Source: Roseiarcus sp963696665
GTDB lineage: Bacteria; Pseudomonadota; Alphaproteobacteria; Rhizobiales; Beijerinckiaceae
Direction of reading: 5' to 3'
Assembly: GCA_963696665.1 (NCBI GenBank)
Contig: CAVOLE010000031.1
Location: forward strand, 372,001-436,000
Length of the DNA stretch: 64,000 nucleotides
Shown here piece by piece: positions 46,953 through 55,703 of the stretch. Numbering within the stretch: position 1 is the stretch's first letter; the number at the start of each line of letters is the position of its first letter. The notes beneath the pieces were generated by a model. That model did not search any database and was not told the origin of the DNA. It worked only from the letters and a program-made list of their open reading frames with translations. The translations under genes and the position numbers were made by a program.

Positions 46953-48449
46953 ATGCTTGTTGTGGAAACGATCGCGAAGATACGGCGGGCCTATTTTTCA
47001 CAGGGGAAGGCGATCAAGGAGATCTGCCGTGACCTGCATGTTTCGCGGAAGGTGGTTCGGAAGGTCATCCGGTCGAACGCGACCGAGTTTCGCTACGAGC
47101 GGTCGCAGCAACCGTTGCCGCGGATTGGCCCCTGGCGGGAGCAACTCGAGGCCCTGCTTGATGAGAACGACGGTCGGCCCGCTCGCGAGCGTCTGACGCT
47201 GATCCGGATTTTCGAGGACCTGCGCGCTCTTGGCTATGGAGGCAGCTACGCGGCGGTCAGGCGCTATGCGATCGCCTGGCGGGAGAAGCGCGCGAGCACA
47301 ACGGCTGACGCCTATGTTCCGCTGAGCTTTGCGCCGGGCGAAGCCTACCAGTTTGATTGGAGCCACGAGATCGCGCTGATTGGCGGTGTGACGACCACCC
47401 TGAAGGTCGCGCACGTCCGGCTCTGCCACAGCCGGATGATGTTCGTGCGCGCTTATCCTCGCGAGAGCCAGGAGACGGTGTTCGACGCGCACGAGCGCGC
47501 CTTCGCGTTCTTCAGGGGCGCTTGCGCGCGGGGAATCTACGACAACATGAAAACGGCGGTCGACGCGGTCTTCGTCGGCAAGGACCGGCAATACAATCGC
47601 CGCTTCCTGCAGATGTGCTCGCACCATCTGGTCGAGCCAGTCGCCTGCACGCCGGCGTCCGGCTGGGAGAAGGGTCAGGTCGAGAACCAGGTCGGGCTTG
47701 TTCGCGAGCGGTTCTTCACCCCAAAGCCCCGCTTCAAGAGCTATGGCGAGCTCAACGCCTGGCTGCTCGACCGATGTCTGGTCTTTGCGAAAGCCCATCC
47801 CCATACCGAATGGCCGGATCGGACGATCTGGGAAGTTTTCGAGGAGGAGCGGCCGAGGCTCGTTCCCTATCGCGGCCGGTTCGACGGTTTCCACGCCCTG
47901 CCGGCCTCGGTGTCGAAGACCTGCCTGGTCCGGTTCGACAACAACAAATACTCGGTGAACGCTGGCGCGGTCGGGCGCCCGGTCGAGATCCATGCCTACG
48001 CCGACCGGATCATCATTCGCCAGGACGGCCGGATCGTCGCCGAACACGAGCGGTCCTTCGGCCGCGGCAGGACGGTCTACGATCCCTGGCATTACGTGCC
48101 TGTGCTAGCCCGCAAGCCAGGCGCGCTGCGCAACGGCGCGCCGTTCCGGGATTGGGTTTTGCCCGGCGCCCTGGAGAGGATCCGGCGTAGGCCGGCCGGC
48201 TCTGACGACGGCGACCGGCAGATGGTCAAGATTCTCGCCGCCGTCCTGACCGACGGCATGTCCGAGGTCGAGGCGGCCTGCGCCCAGGCGCTGAGCGAGG
48301 GCGTCCATTCCGCCGACGTCGTCCTCAACATTCTGGCGCGCCGCCGCGATCCCGAACCGGCCGAACCGATCCACACGCCTGCGGCGCTACGGCTGCGCCA
48401 TGCCCCGGTCGCCGATTGCACCCGCTACGACGCCTTGAGGAGCGCCTGA
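46953..48449 (+). CDS. istA: IS21 family transposase IstA
   Basis: 498 residues from MLVVETIAKIRRAYFSQGKA. The helix-turn-helix KEICRDLHVSRKVVRKVIRS is followed by the DDE core: PGEAYQFDWSHEIALIGG, RGIYDNMKTAVD and GWEKGQVENQVGLVRERFF. The C-terminal VRFDNNKYSVNAGAVGRPVE domain is intact. Upstream in-frame codons lie in the terminal repeat region and were not used. istB starts three bases after the stop. Confidence 0.92.
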   Translation: MLVVETIAKIRRAYFSQGKAIKEICRDLHVSRKVVRKVIRSNATEFRYERSQQPLPRIGPWREQLEALLDENDGRPARERLTLIRIFEDLRALGYGGSYAAVRRYAIAWREKRASTTADAYVPLSFAPGEAYQFDWSHEIALIGGVTTTLKVAHVRLCHSRMMFVRAYPRESQETVFDAHERAFAFFRGACARGIYDNMKTAVDAVFVGKDRQYNRRFLQMCSHHLVEPVACTPASGWEKGQVENQVGLVRERFFTPKPRFKSYGELNAWLLDRCLVFAKAHPHTEWPDRTIWEVFEEERPRLVPYRGRFDGFHALPASVSKTCLVRFDNNKYSVNAGAVGRPVEIHAYADRIIIRQDGRIVAEHERSFGRGRTVYDPWHYVPVLARKPGALRNGAPFRDWVLPGALERIRRRPAGSDDGDRQMVKILAAVLTDGMSEVEAACAQALSEGVHSADVVLNILARRRDPEPAEPIHTPAALRLRHAPVADCTRYDALRSA

Positions 48450-48451
48450 CG

Positions 48452-49180
48452 ATGGAGCGGACCGAAGTCCTCGACATGATGAGCGAGCTGAAGCTCTACG
48501 GCATGAAGGCCGCCTACGACGAGACGCTGTCCGTCGCTCTCAAGCGAAGCCACGAGCCGCAGCGCTTCGTCGGCGACCTTTTGCGCGCCGAGATCTCGGA
48601 GAAGCAGGCGCGCTCGATCAAGTATCAGATCACAGCCTCCAAGCTGCCGCTCGCCAAGGACCTCGATGACTTCGTGTTCAAGGGAACGCCGATCAACGAG
48701 GCGCTCGTCCGCGATCTCGCCGGCGGCGGCTTCATCGCCCAGCAGCGCAACGCCGTGTTCGTCGGCGGAACCGGCGCCGGCAAGACGCACGCGGTGATCG
48801 CCATTGCGCGAAGCTGCATCCGCGCCGGACGGCGGGGGCGCTTCTTCACCACCGTCGATCTCGTCAACCAGCTCGAGGCCGAGACGCGCGCCGGGCGCCA
48901 GGGCCGCATCGCCGATTATCTCAGCCGCATGGACTTCGTCGTCCTCGACGAGCTCGGCTACCTGCCGTTCGCTCAGGCCGGTGGCCAGCTTCTCTTCCAT
49001 CTCATCAGCCGGCTCTATGAGCGCACCTCGATCCTCGTCACCACCAATCTCGCCTTCGGCGAATGGCCGAGCGTTTTCGGCGACCCTAAAATGACCACCG
49101 CATTGCTCGACCGGCTCACTCACCACTGCGACATCGTCGAGACTGGCAACGAAAGCTGGCGCTTCAAAAACCGCGCCTGA
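48452..49180 (+). CDS. istB: IS21 family helper ATPase IstB
   Basis: 242-residue AAA+ ATPase that controls IstA. N-terminal MSELKLYGMKAAYDETLS, Walker A FVGGTGAGKTHAVIAIA, Walker B FVVLDELGYLPFAQAGGQLL and sensor region SILVTTNLAFGEWPSVFGD are present. Intact, so the element may still be active with istA. Confidence 0.93.
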   Translation: MERTEVLDMMSELKLYGMKAAYDETLSVALKRSHEPQRFVGDLLRAEISEKQARSIKYQITASKLPLAKDLDDFVFKGTPINEALVRDLAGGGFIAQQRNAVFVGGTGAGKTHAVIAIARSCIRAGRRGRFFTTVDLVNQLEAETRAGRQGRIADYLSRMDFVVLDELGYLPFAQAGGQLLFHLISRLYERTSILVTTNLAFGEWPSVFGDPKMTTALLDRLTHHCDIVETGNESWRFKNRA

Positions 49181-49334
49181 ACTCTACAAAAATCCGAGCC
49201 TCACCGACCCGCGCTCGCCCCGGCTGCGCAACCCCGTCCAGCTTCGCCGGGGCGAGCGCTACCGTCCGTGCGTGTCTCAGAGCGGGGTCCCTTTTCCGTG
49301 AAAATCTGGGGTCCCGTTTCCGCGATCATTGACA

Positions 49335-50240
49335 ATTGCCGTCACCAGACGCCGTTGCTGGGACCAAGACTGGGTGGTGGAGTTCGACATTCGGGGGCTA
49401 TTCGACAATCTCGATCACGGCCTGCTGATGACGGCTCTACGCAAGCACTGTCAGGAGCCTTGGATCTTGCTCTACATCGAGCGTTGGCTGAAAGCGCCGA
49501 TGCAAAATGCGGAAGGGCAGCTTCAGGCGCGCGACAAGGGCACGCCGCAAGGCGGCGTCGTGTCGCCGATCCTGGCCAATCTGTTCCTGCACTATGCGTT
49601 CGATCACTGGGTGACGCGGCATCTTCCCGGCGTTCGGTTCGCCCGATACGCCGATGACGCCGTGCTTCACTGCAAGAGCCGACGCCAGGCGGAATACGTG
49701 CTTGACCGCATCCGGAAGCGGTTTCAGGCCTGCAATCTCGAACTCCATCCGGGCAAGACACGGATCGTGTATTGCAAGGACATCAAACGGACCGAAGCGA
49801 ATCCCGACATCCAGTTCACCTTTCTCGGCTACACATTCCGTCCCCGCAAGGCGGTGGACAAGTACGGCCGCGTGTACGTGAACTTCTCACCGGCTGTTAG
49901 CCGCGACGCCCTCAAGGCCATGCGGCAGACAATCCGCGGGTGGCGGATCCAACTGAAGAACGACAAGAGCGTGGCTGATCTCTCGGCCATGCTAGGCCCG
50001 GTCCTGGGGGGATGGCAGCAGTACTATGGCCATTTCCATGGCTCGGCGCTTATGTCGATCTGGCGGCGCGTGAACCGGTCCCTGATCGGATGGCTGATGC
50101 GCAAGCATAAGAGCTGGCTGGCCACAAAACGAGGGCCGCCGAAACGCTCAAACGGTTGGCGCAACGTCAGCCACGCGCATTCGTCCATTGGTCAATGGGC
50201 TATCTGTCGTAGTATGGATGATGGGAGCCGGATGAGCTGA
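49335..50240 (+). pseudogene. Group II intron reverse transcriptase/maturase, N-terminally truncated
   Basis: Reading starts inside the RT domain (AVTRRRCWDQDWVVEFDIRG, LFDNLDHGLL), with KGTPQGGVVSPILANLFLHY, the active-site VRFARYADDAVLHC and FTFLGYTFRPRKAVDKYGR. A maturase (X) domain follows (LGGWQQYYGHFHG). No HNH endonuclease is attached. About 100 or more N-terminal residues are missing, so the enzyme should be inactive. Confidence 0.85.
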
Positions 50241-50258
50241 GAGGCTCACGTCCGGTTC
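50225..50258 (+). ncRNA. Group II intron domain V
   Basis: GAGCCGGATGAGCTGAGAGG followed by CTCACGTCCGGTTC folds into the canonical 34-base domain V hairpin. A domain VI helix, GGCCGAAGG with CCTTCGGCC (50266-50290), follows and carries the branch-point region. Confidence 0.85.
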
Positions 50259-50488
50259 TGCGAGGGGCCGAAGGTGAAACTCCTTCGGCCTACTCACCCC
50301 ATGTGCGTCTGGCCGAGGACTTCGTCTATCTCGCGGTCGTCCTCGACGCCTTCTCGCGCAGGCTCGTTGGGTGGGCGCTCGCCGATCATCTCGAAGCGAG
50401 CCTGGCGATCGAGGCCCTCGACATGGCGCTTGGCCTGCGCGCCCCCGCGCCCATGAGCCTCATCCCCCACTCCGACCGCGGCGTCCAA

Positions 50489-51947
50489 GGCGGATTCAAA
50501 CGATCGTCGCAACACGTGAATGTAGGAGGTTGCGATGACCCCTCGAAAGCGCCGATCCCACCGTTCTGGACGGGCGCCGTTGCCATCACCAGGACGGCCG
50601 CCAGCAGCGAAGCGATCTGAACTCCAGCGATTTTGGCTGGGGATTACGCAGGGGATGACCAGCGAGGATGCTGCGCTGGCTGCTGGCATGTCGCAGCCTG
50701 TCGGAACCAGATTGTTTCGAGAGGCCGGCGGCATGCCACCAGCGATGTTCCGATCTTCGGCCAAGCCGCCGTCCGAACGGTATCTCAGCTTTGCGGAGCG
50801 TGAAGAGATTGCGCTTCTTCGTGTGCGGGGCCTTTCGGGGCGAGAGATTGGACGGCGTATTGGTCGCTCGGCCTCCACCATCTCCCGTGAGCTGAGACGG
50901 AATGCGGCGACGCGCAGCGGCGGTCTGGAATATCGTGCATCGACAGCCCAATGGCACGCCGAACGATCGCGCCGGCGCCCGAAAGCCGCCAAGCTTGCGC
51001 TGAACTCGGCCTTACGCGTCTATGTCGCGGAGAGGCTGGCTGGAACGGTCGCGGCTCCTGATGGCGCTGTCGTTGCTGGCCCTTCGGTGCCTTGGAGGGG
51101 ACGCCGTCACGGCCAACGAAAGGCTCGTCGATGGAGCAAGGCCTGGAGTCCTGAGCAGATCTCCCGGCGTTTGGCGGTAGACTTCCCGAATGACGAGGAC
51201 ATGCGGATCAGCCACGAAGCCATTTACCAAGCACTCTTCATCCAGGGCCGAGGCGCACTGCGGCGAGAACTGACGGCATGCCTGCGCACCGGACGGGCGC
51301 TGCGAACGCCGCGGGCCCGCGTGAGCCAGCGCGGCAAAGGCTTCGTGTCGTCCGAGATCATGATTAGCCAGCGCCCGGCCGAGGCCGATGACCGAGCGAT
51401 TCCGGGGCACTGGGAGGGCGATCTCATCCTGGGGCTAGGCAGCTCGGCGATCGGCACGCTCGTCGAGCGCACGACGCGCTTCACGATGCTTTTGCATCTG
51501 CCGCGACTGGACGGTCATGGCAATGTTCCGCGAGCCAAGAATGGACCAGCTCTCGCGGGACATGGCGCCGAGGCTGTTCGCGATGCGATCGCGCGCGCCA
51601 TCGTAACCCTGCCTCAGGAACTTCGGCGTTCGCTGACCTGGGATCAAGGCGCCGAGATGGCCCAACACGCGGCGCTCAAAATCGACACAGGCATCCAAGT
51701 CTACTTCTGCGATCCTCAGAGCCCCTGGCAGCGCGGCGCCAACGAGAACACCAATGGATTGCTGCGACAATACTTCCCGAAGGGCACCGACCTGAGCGTG
51801 CACAGCGCTGAGACTCTCGCCGCTATCGCCGCAATCCTCAACGCGCGACCACGAAAAACCCTCGGCTGGGCGACACCCGCCGAAGCCCTTGACCGATGGC
51901 TCACATAGAACCGAATGTTCCCGTTGCGACGATCGTTTAAATCCGCC
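50489..51947 (+). mobile_element. Intact IS30-family element inside IS3
   Basis: 1459 bp with 25-bp terminal inverted repeats (50489-50513 and 51923-51947) differing at one base; each begins GGCGGATT and ends CGATCGTCGCAAC. The target duplication is CAA (50486-50488 and 51948-51950), consistent with the family. Removing it restores the IS3 reading frame GVQ-YASG exactly. Confidence 0.93.
50535..51908 (+). CDS. IS30 family transposase
   Basis: 457 residues, uninterrupted. Helix-turn-helix AEREEIALLRVRGLSGREIG, RRIGRSASTISRELRRN. DDE core: IPGHWEGDLILGLGSSAIGT (first Asp), SLTWDQGAEMAQHA (second Asp) and CDPQSPWQRGANENTNGLLR (Glu). The N-terminus is longer than the classic IS30 protein, with a region containing LGITQGMTSEDAALAAGMSQ that resembles an extra helix-turn-helix. 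All catalytic residues present. Confidence 0.93.
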   Translation: MTPRKRRSHRSGRAPLPSPGRPPAAKRSELQRFWLGITQGMTSEDAALAAGMSQPVGTRLFREAGGMPPAMFRSSAKPPSERYLSFAEREEIALLRVRGLSGREIGRRIGRSASTISRELRRNAATRSGGLEYRASTAQWHAERSRRRPKAAKLALNSALRVYVAERLAGTVAAPDGAVVAGPSVPWRGRRHGQRKARRWSKAWSPEQISRRLAVDFPNDEDMRISHEAIYQALFIQGRGALRRELTACLRTGRALRTPRARVSQRGKGFVSSEIMISQRPAEADDRAIPGHWEGDLILGLGSSAIGTLVERTTRFTMLLHLPRLDGHGNVPRAKNGPALAGHGAEAVRDAIARAIVTLPQELRRSLTWDQGAEMAQHAALKIDTGIQVYFCDPQSPWQRGANENTNGLLRQYFPKGTDLSVHSAETLAAIAAILNARPRKTLGWATPAEALDRWLT

Positions 51948-52326
51948 CAATACGCCTCGGGCGTCTATCTCACGCGGTTGAATGCGCACAAGATCGCCGT
52001 CAGCATGAGCCGGCCGGCCAATCCTTACGACAACGCCAAGGCGGAGAGCTTCATGAAGACGCTCAAGCAAGAGAGGTCAATGCCAGAACCTACGCCGAGA
52101 TCGACGACGCCCGTCGCCGCATCGGCGCCTTCATCGAAACCATCTACAACGCCAAGCGCCTGCACTCCGCGCTCGGCTACAAACCCCCAGCCGAGTTCGA
52201 AGCCGAATTCCACCGGGAAGGTCAGAGCCACACAAACCAGGACGGAGCCCTGTCACCCAATTAGCCGCGTACCAGCGACGGGGTGCAGTCCAAAAGTGTC
52301 ACCGTAATCGTCACCGTAATCCACAA

Positions 52327-52440
52327 TAATCCGTCGAGAGACGGGCGTTCTTCCGAACGGCCTTTGGAGCGCGGCGGACGCGGTCAGCGACAGAGCAGGA
52401 CCGCGGCTACAAAGCTACAATGCCGCCCGTCTGTAACCTC
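52327..52440. repeat. Palindromic repeat, CGTCGAGAGACGGGCG family
   Basis: CCGTCGAGAGACGGGCGTTC, then CGAACGGCCTTTGGAGCGCG and GGACGCGGTCAGCGACAG. Same family as 54493-54580, where the inner palindrome is better preserved. It fills the gap between the IS3 end and the aldolase gene. Confidence 0.7.
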
Positions 52441-52452
52441 GCGCTCCGCGCC

Positions 52453-53262
52453 TTACTCCAAGAGGTCCGGCTGCTCCTTGAGGATGCGCGCGTAGAGCGG
52501 CTGGAACTGGAACCAGCCTGAGAAGGGGTTGCCGACAATTTTATAGGATTGCGCCGCGGCTTGCGGCGAAATCTGCATCAGGCTCTCGCCGGGCTTCAGA
52601 GCCGCTTCCGCCAGCAATTGGACCTGGCAGGACCGCTCCATGGTGATGAACCACCACACCGCCTCGTCGACCGTCGCGCCGATGGTAATCAGGCCATGGT
52701 TCTGCAGGATCGCGGCTTTTTGCTTGCCGATCGCTTCGGCGATCCGCTGACCCTCGTCGAGTTCGACGGCGACCCCGCCGAAATCGTCATAGACCGCATG
52801 GTCGTTATAGAAGGCGCAGACGTCCTGGGTGATCGGGGCGAGCGGGCGCCCGAGCGTCGAGAAGGCCCGCCCATAGGTCGAATGGGAATGGGCAGCGGCG
52901 TTCGCATCCGGGCGCGCCGCGTGGACGCGCGAGTGGATGACGAAGGCCGCCGTGTTGACCGGATAGCCGCCCTCGACGACATTGCCTTTGTGATCGCACC
53001 GGATCAGGTTCGAGACCTTGACCTGGCTGAAATGAACGCCGAACGGATTGACCCAGAATGTGTCGAGGTGCTCCGGATCGCGCGCCGTGATATGCCCCGC
53101 GACCCCCTCGTCGAAGCCGAATTTCGAGAACAGCCGGAATCCCGCCGCCAGTCTCTGCTTCCGATGCAGCCGCTCGTCCGCTGGATTGTCGAATTTCGGC
53201 GGCGTCGGCAATTTGCCCATCAGCGGCACCGGATCGAGGGGCGTTTTGGTTTGGACGTTCAT
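52453..53262 (-). CDS. Class II aldolase/adducin family protein
   Basis: 269 residues from MNVQTKTPLDPVPLMGK, preceded by GGGAGGAA. Features are FSKFGFDEGVAGHITARDPE (conserved G-x-G-x-S/T-region), NPFGVHFSQVKVSNLI, the zinc pair AAAHSHSTYGRAFS and the third His in ILQNHGLITIG. Cytoplasmic; this branch is often annotated as hypothetical aldolase with unknown substrate. A longer in-frame N-terminus antisense to the next gene was rejected. Confidence 0.9.
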   Translation of the reverse strand: MNVQTKTPLDPVPLMGKLPTPPKFDNPADERLHRKQRLAAGFRLFSKFGFDEGVAGHITARDPEHLDTFWVNPFGVHFSQVKVSNLIRCDHKGNVVEGGYPVNTAAFVIHSRVHAARPDANAAAHSHSTYGRAFSTLGRPLAPITQDVCAFYNDHAVYDDFGGVAVELDEGQRIAEAIGKQKAAILQNHGLITIGATVDEAVWWFITMERSCQVQLLAEAALKPGESLMQISPQAAAQSYKIVGNPFSGWFQFQPLYARILKEQPDLLE

Positions 53263-53462
53263 GGTGTTCCTCCCGGATTGGGTCGCTTCTTCGGATCGAG
53301 CATAAGGCCAGCGGCTGCGCGCGTCAGCAGGAAGATTGGGCGACATGCAGCAAACACCGTTTCTGAACATCAATGTATTTTCCCGCGAACTCCCATTGAC
53401 GTTAAGGAGAACTCTGTCTATCAACCGCCCCGTTGTGGCTTTCCTCGTTGGGGTTCCGGATA

Positions 53463-54434
53463 ATGAGCTTGCCTTTCCATGCGTCGCGCTTGCAGCGCGG
53501 CGCCGTTGCTGTCGCGCTTGTGGCGTCGGTGCTGGTCGCAGCGTTGCCGGCCCGCGCGGCCGTCATCACCGCAGACGAAATTCTCGATCAGTTCAATGCA
53601 GTGGTCACCGACAACTTTTCCACCAACTCGGATGTCGAAGGCCGTCTGGTCGCGGGCAACATCAACAACAGCCAAAGTTCGACATTCTATAACAGCCCCA
53701 ATCCCCTGAGTGCACCGTCATCGTTTCGGGGCGTGAACGCCCTGACGATCCAGAGCTGCCCGAACTGCAACGTTAATCATGGCGGCGGCGTGAATTTCGT
53801 CACTAGCAATTCCGGCACGTTCAATCTGAACGGCGGCGGCACAGTCGCCCAGAACAACCCGGCCTTCGCGATGAACGAGTTCACCACGCCGCTCAATGGA
53901 CTTCAGACCTCTCTCGCAGGTCGGACAGCCAACAGCACCGTCTCGAGCCCGAATTCGAACAGTCTCGTGTTCGATGTTACGCCGGTCGACGGGGTCGCGG
54001 TGTTCGATATTTCAGGGGCGGCCCTCGCCGGCGGGCCGGGCGACAACTATAACATCACGTTCTCGAACGAGACGTCGGCGTCGACGATCGTCATCAATGT
54101 CACCGGAAGCTTCACCGAGGGCGGTGGCGAGAATTTCAACGGCGATACTTATCTCAACGAGCACGTGATCTGGAATTTCGAGGACGCAACCGGCGTCAAC
54201 GTCAAGGGGTGGCACGGCGCGGTCCTCGCGGCAGACGCCACGGTGACGAACACCTCGGCGATGGAAGGTTTCCTCTACGCCGAGAATTTCACCGGCCAGG
54301 GCGAGTTGCACGACTTCCCGTTCCAGGGGACGTTGCCGGGAACGGTTCCCGAGCCTTCGACCTGGGCGATGATGGCGATCGGCTTCGCCGGCCTCGGCTT
54401 CCTGGGCCTGAGAAGCCGCAAGGCGGCGGCGTAA
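53463..54434 (+). CDS. Choice-of-anchor A protein with PEP-CTERM tag
   Basis: 323 residues. Signal LQRGAVAVALVASVLVAALP, cleavage near ARA. The body matches the choice-of-anchor A domain: FNAVVTDNFSTNSDVEGRLV near the start, then VIWNFEDATGVNVKGWHGAV and LAADATVTNTSAMEGFLYAE near the end. It finishes with the exosortase tag VPEPSTWAMMAIGFAGLGFL and RSRKAAA. Predicted to be exported and processed at the surface with the other PEP-CTERM protein at 43511. Confidence 0.93.
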   Translation: MSLPFHASRLQRGAVAVALVASVLVAALPARAAVITADEILDQFNAVVTDNFSTNSDVEGRLVAGNINNSQSSTFYNSPNPLSAPSSFRGVNALTIQSCPNCNVNHGGGVNFVTSNSGTFNLNGGGTVAQNNPAFAMNEFTTPLNGLQTSLAGRTANSTVSSPNSNSLVFDVTPVDGVAVFDISGAALAGGPGDNYNITFSNETSASTIVINVTGSFTEGGGENFNGDTYLNEHVIWNFEDATGVNVKGWHGAVLAADATVTNTSAMEGFLYAENFTGQGELHDFPFQGTLPGTVPEPSTWAMMAIGFAGLGFLGLRSRKAAA

Positions 54435-54492
54435 GCTCCCCCGAATTCCCGCCGCGCTCGGCTCGCCCAGCGGGCTCCTGTCGCCGCGCTCG

Positions 54493-54580
54493 GTAGCCCG
54501 TCGTCAGACGGGCGTTCTTCCGAACGCCCTTTGGAGCGCGGCCGACGCGATCAGCGATCGCGTCTACAATCCCGCGTCCC
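54493..54580. repeat. Palindromic repeat, GACGCGATCAGCGATCGCGTC family
   Basis: AGCCCGTCGTCAGACGGGCG, then CGAACGCCCTTTGGAGCGCG and the palindrome GACGCGATC-AGC-GATCGCGTC. It directly replaces the 3' half of the ParE-like toxin gene. Confidence 0.75.
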
Positions 54581-54686
54581 GGATACGCTCCTTGACGTGA
54601 CCGGCTCCCTTTGATGAGCGCCGCTCGATGTACGACAGGACTTGATCGAGTTCCTCCGCTGTGCGACGGGCGTACCGCAGCCTCAC
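54564..54686 (-). pseudogene. ParE-like toxin, truncated by a repeat
   Basis: 40 codons: VRLRYARRTAEELDQVLSYI then ERRSSKGAGHVKERIRD, the N-terminal helical hairpin of RelE/ParE toxins. The beta-sheet that carries activity is missing; the frame ends inside the palindromic repeat. The GTG start overlaps the antitoxin stop (GTGA). Probably inactive. Confidence 0.75.
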
Positions 54687-54912
54687 AGGCCGTGCTTCGC
54701 CCAGATGGCCCTTATTTCCTCGTCGGTCGCGAACTCGCCCCGCTCAGCTTCTAACAAAGACGCTCTTAAAGAACTCCTCGTCGTCTGCGCTGAGTTGCAC
54801 GATCGATGGGGCCTCCCCGGCTAATTCAAGGAGAATGCGAGCAAGCGCATCCTGCGTTTCGGCCGGAAGGCCGCGCATCGTTTCGACGGCTCGCTCGAGA
54901 AGCTCAGTCATG
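54683..54912 (-). pseudogene. Antitoxin of a ParE-type module, frameshifted
   Basis: MTELLERAVETMRGLPAETQ and DALARILLELAGEAPSIVQL, then LSADDEEFFK; one extra base near 54761 breaks the frame, after which SLLEAERGEFATDEEIRAIW and AKHGL complete a normal 75-residue antitoxin. This sequence form (RxLPAxxQDxLARxLLEL) is common in rhizobial antitoxins paired with RelE/ParE toxins. Confidence 0.75.
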
Positions 54913-54998
54913 AGATCTCATTTAGCGCACTGGGCCGAAAATTTAAACGGCCAGACCTGCGAGATCGATCCATCGGCGCCCGAGTTCGAAAGGGGCGA

Positions 54999-55703
54999 TC
55001 ACACAGCCGGCGCCGTCCCTCTGAACCCGGCAGCCAGCAGGTAAAGCTCGGCGCTGTCGGCGCGGCTCGCCTTGGGCTTCACGTGGCGCACGGTTGCGAA
55101 TTCGCGCTTGAGGCGGGCGAGCAATTCGCTTTCGGCGCCGCCCTGCAGCACCTTGGCCAGAAAGAACCCGCCCGGCGCGAGGACTTCGCTGGCGAAATCG
55201 GCCGCGAGCTCGACGAGGCCGATGATGCGCAGTTGATCCGTCTTGCGGTGGCCGGTGGCGTTGGCCGCCATGTCGGAAAGCACGCCGTCCGCGAGGCCGC
55301 CTAGCCATTCTCGAAGCAGGCGCGGCGCATCGGGGTCGTGGAAGTCCATTTGCCGGAACTCTGCGCCTTCGATCGGGTCCATCTCCAGGAGATCGATGGC
55401 GATCACCCGTCCCCTGCCCTCGCCGCCGCCCACCCGCGCGGCCGCAACCTGACTCCAGCCACCGGGCGCGGCGCCGAGATCGATGATGCGCTGGCCCGGC
55501 TTCATAAGCTTGTGCTTGTCGTCGATCTCGATGAGCTTATAGGCCGCGCGGGAGCGAAAGCCTTCGCGGCGGGCCTGGGCGACATAGGGGTCATTGAGCT
55601 GGCGTTCGAGCCAGCGGGCCGACGCCGGCGTGCGCTTGCGGGTCATCTTGACCCGGGTCTTGAGCGCCCGGCCGCCCTCGCGGCCCGAGCCGCCCGTCGT
55701 CAC
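54999..55703 (-). CDS. rlmE: 23S rRNA (uridine-2552-2'-O)-methyltransferase
   Basis: 234 residues, FtsJ/RlmE family, which methylates the A-loop of 23S rRNA. SAM-binding site IIDLGAAPGGWSQVAA. The K-D-K-E catalytic tetrad is visible in FRSRAAYKLIEID, VLSDMAANATG, FFLAKVLQGG and SAELYLLA. The GTG start overlaps the stop of ppx by four bases, so both are translated from one mRNA, a pairing common in alphaproteobacteria. Confidence 0.95.
   Translation of the reverse strand: MTTGGSGREGGRALKTRVKMTRKRTPASARWLERQLNDPYVAQARREGFRSRAAYKLIEIDDKHKLMKPGQRIIDLGAAPGGWSQVAAARVGGGEGRGRVIAIDLLEMDPIEGAEFRQMDFHDPDAPRLLREWLGGLADGVLSDMAANATGHRKTDQLRIIGLVELAADFASEVLAPGGFFLAKVLQGGAESELLARLKREFATVRHVKPKASRADSAELYLLAAGFRGTAPAV

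Larger units (their letters stand above)
46840..49334 (+). mobile_element. Complete IS21-family element
   Basis: About 2.5 kb with istA and istB. The left end TGTGATTTTTCATGGAATAG runs into GGACCCCGCT. The right end has its inverse AGCGGGGTCCCTTTTCCGTG and then a second GGGGTCCCGTTTCC copy before CATTGACA. The left lacks the outer copy, so its exact edge is uncertain. It truncates the regulator on its left and a group II intron on its right; no target duplication is evident, suggesting deletion after insertion. Confidence 0.8.
49335..50295 (+). mobile_element. Group II intron, 5'-truncated
   Basis: Only the 3' portion survives: most of the reverse transcriptase gene followed by RNA domains V and VI. 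The left part was removed by the IS21 element. The 3' edge is near CTACTCAC at about 50295, after which IS3 transposase sequence begins, so the intron had inserted into an IS3 element. Confidence 0.8.
50296..52264 (+). pseudogene. IS3-family transposase (OrfB), split by IS30 and the intron
   Basis: The integrase-core part reads VRLAEDFVYLAVVLDAFSRR, GWALADHLEASLAIEALDMA and LIPHSDRGVQ. It is interrupted at 50488 by IS30 and resumes at 51951 with YASGVYLTRLNAHKIAVSMS, then RPANPYDNAKAESFMKTLKQ. A single missing base near 52074 shifts the frame before TYAEIDDARRRIGAFIETIY and NAKRLHSALGYKPPAEFEAE, ending at 52264. The 5' part lies beyond the intron and is lost. No downstream 3' half of another IS3 was seen. 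Confidence 0.85.
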
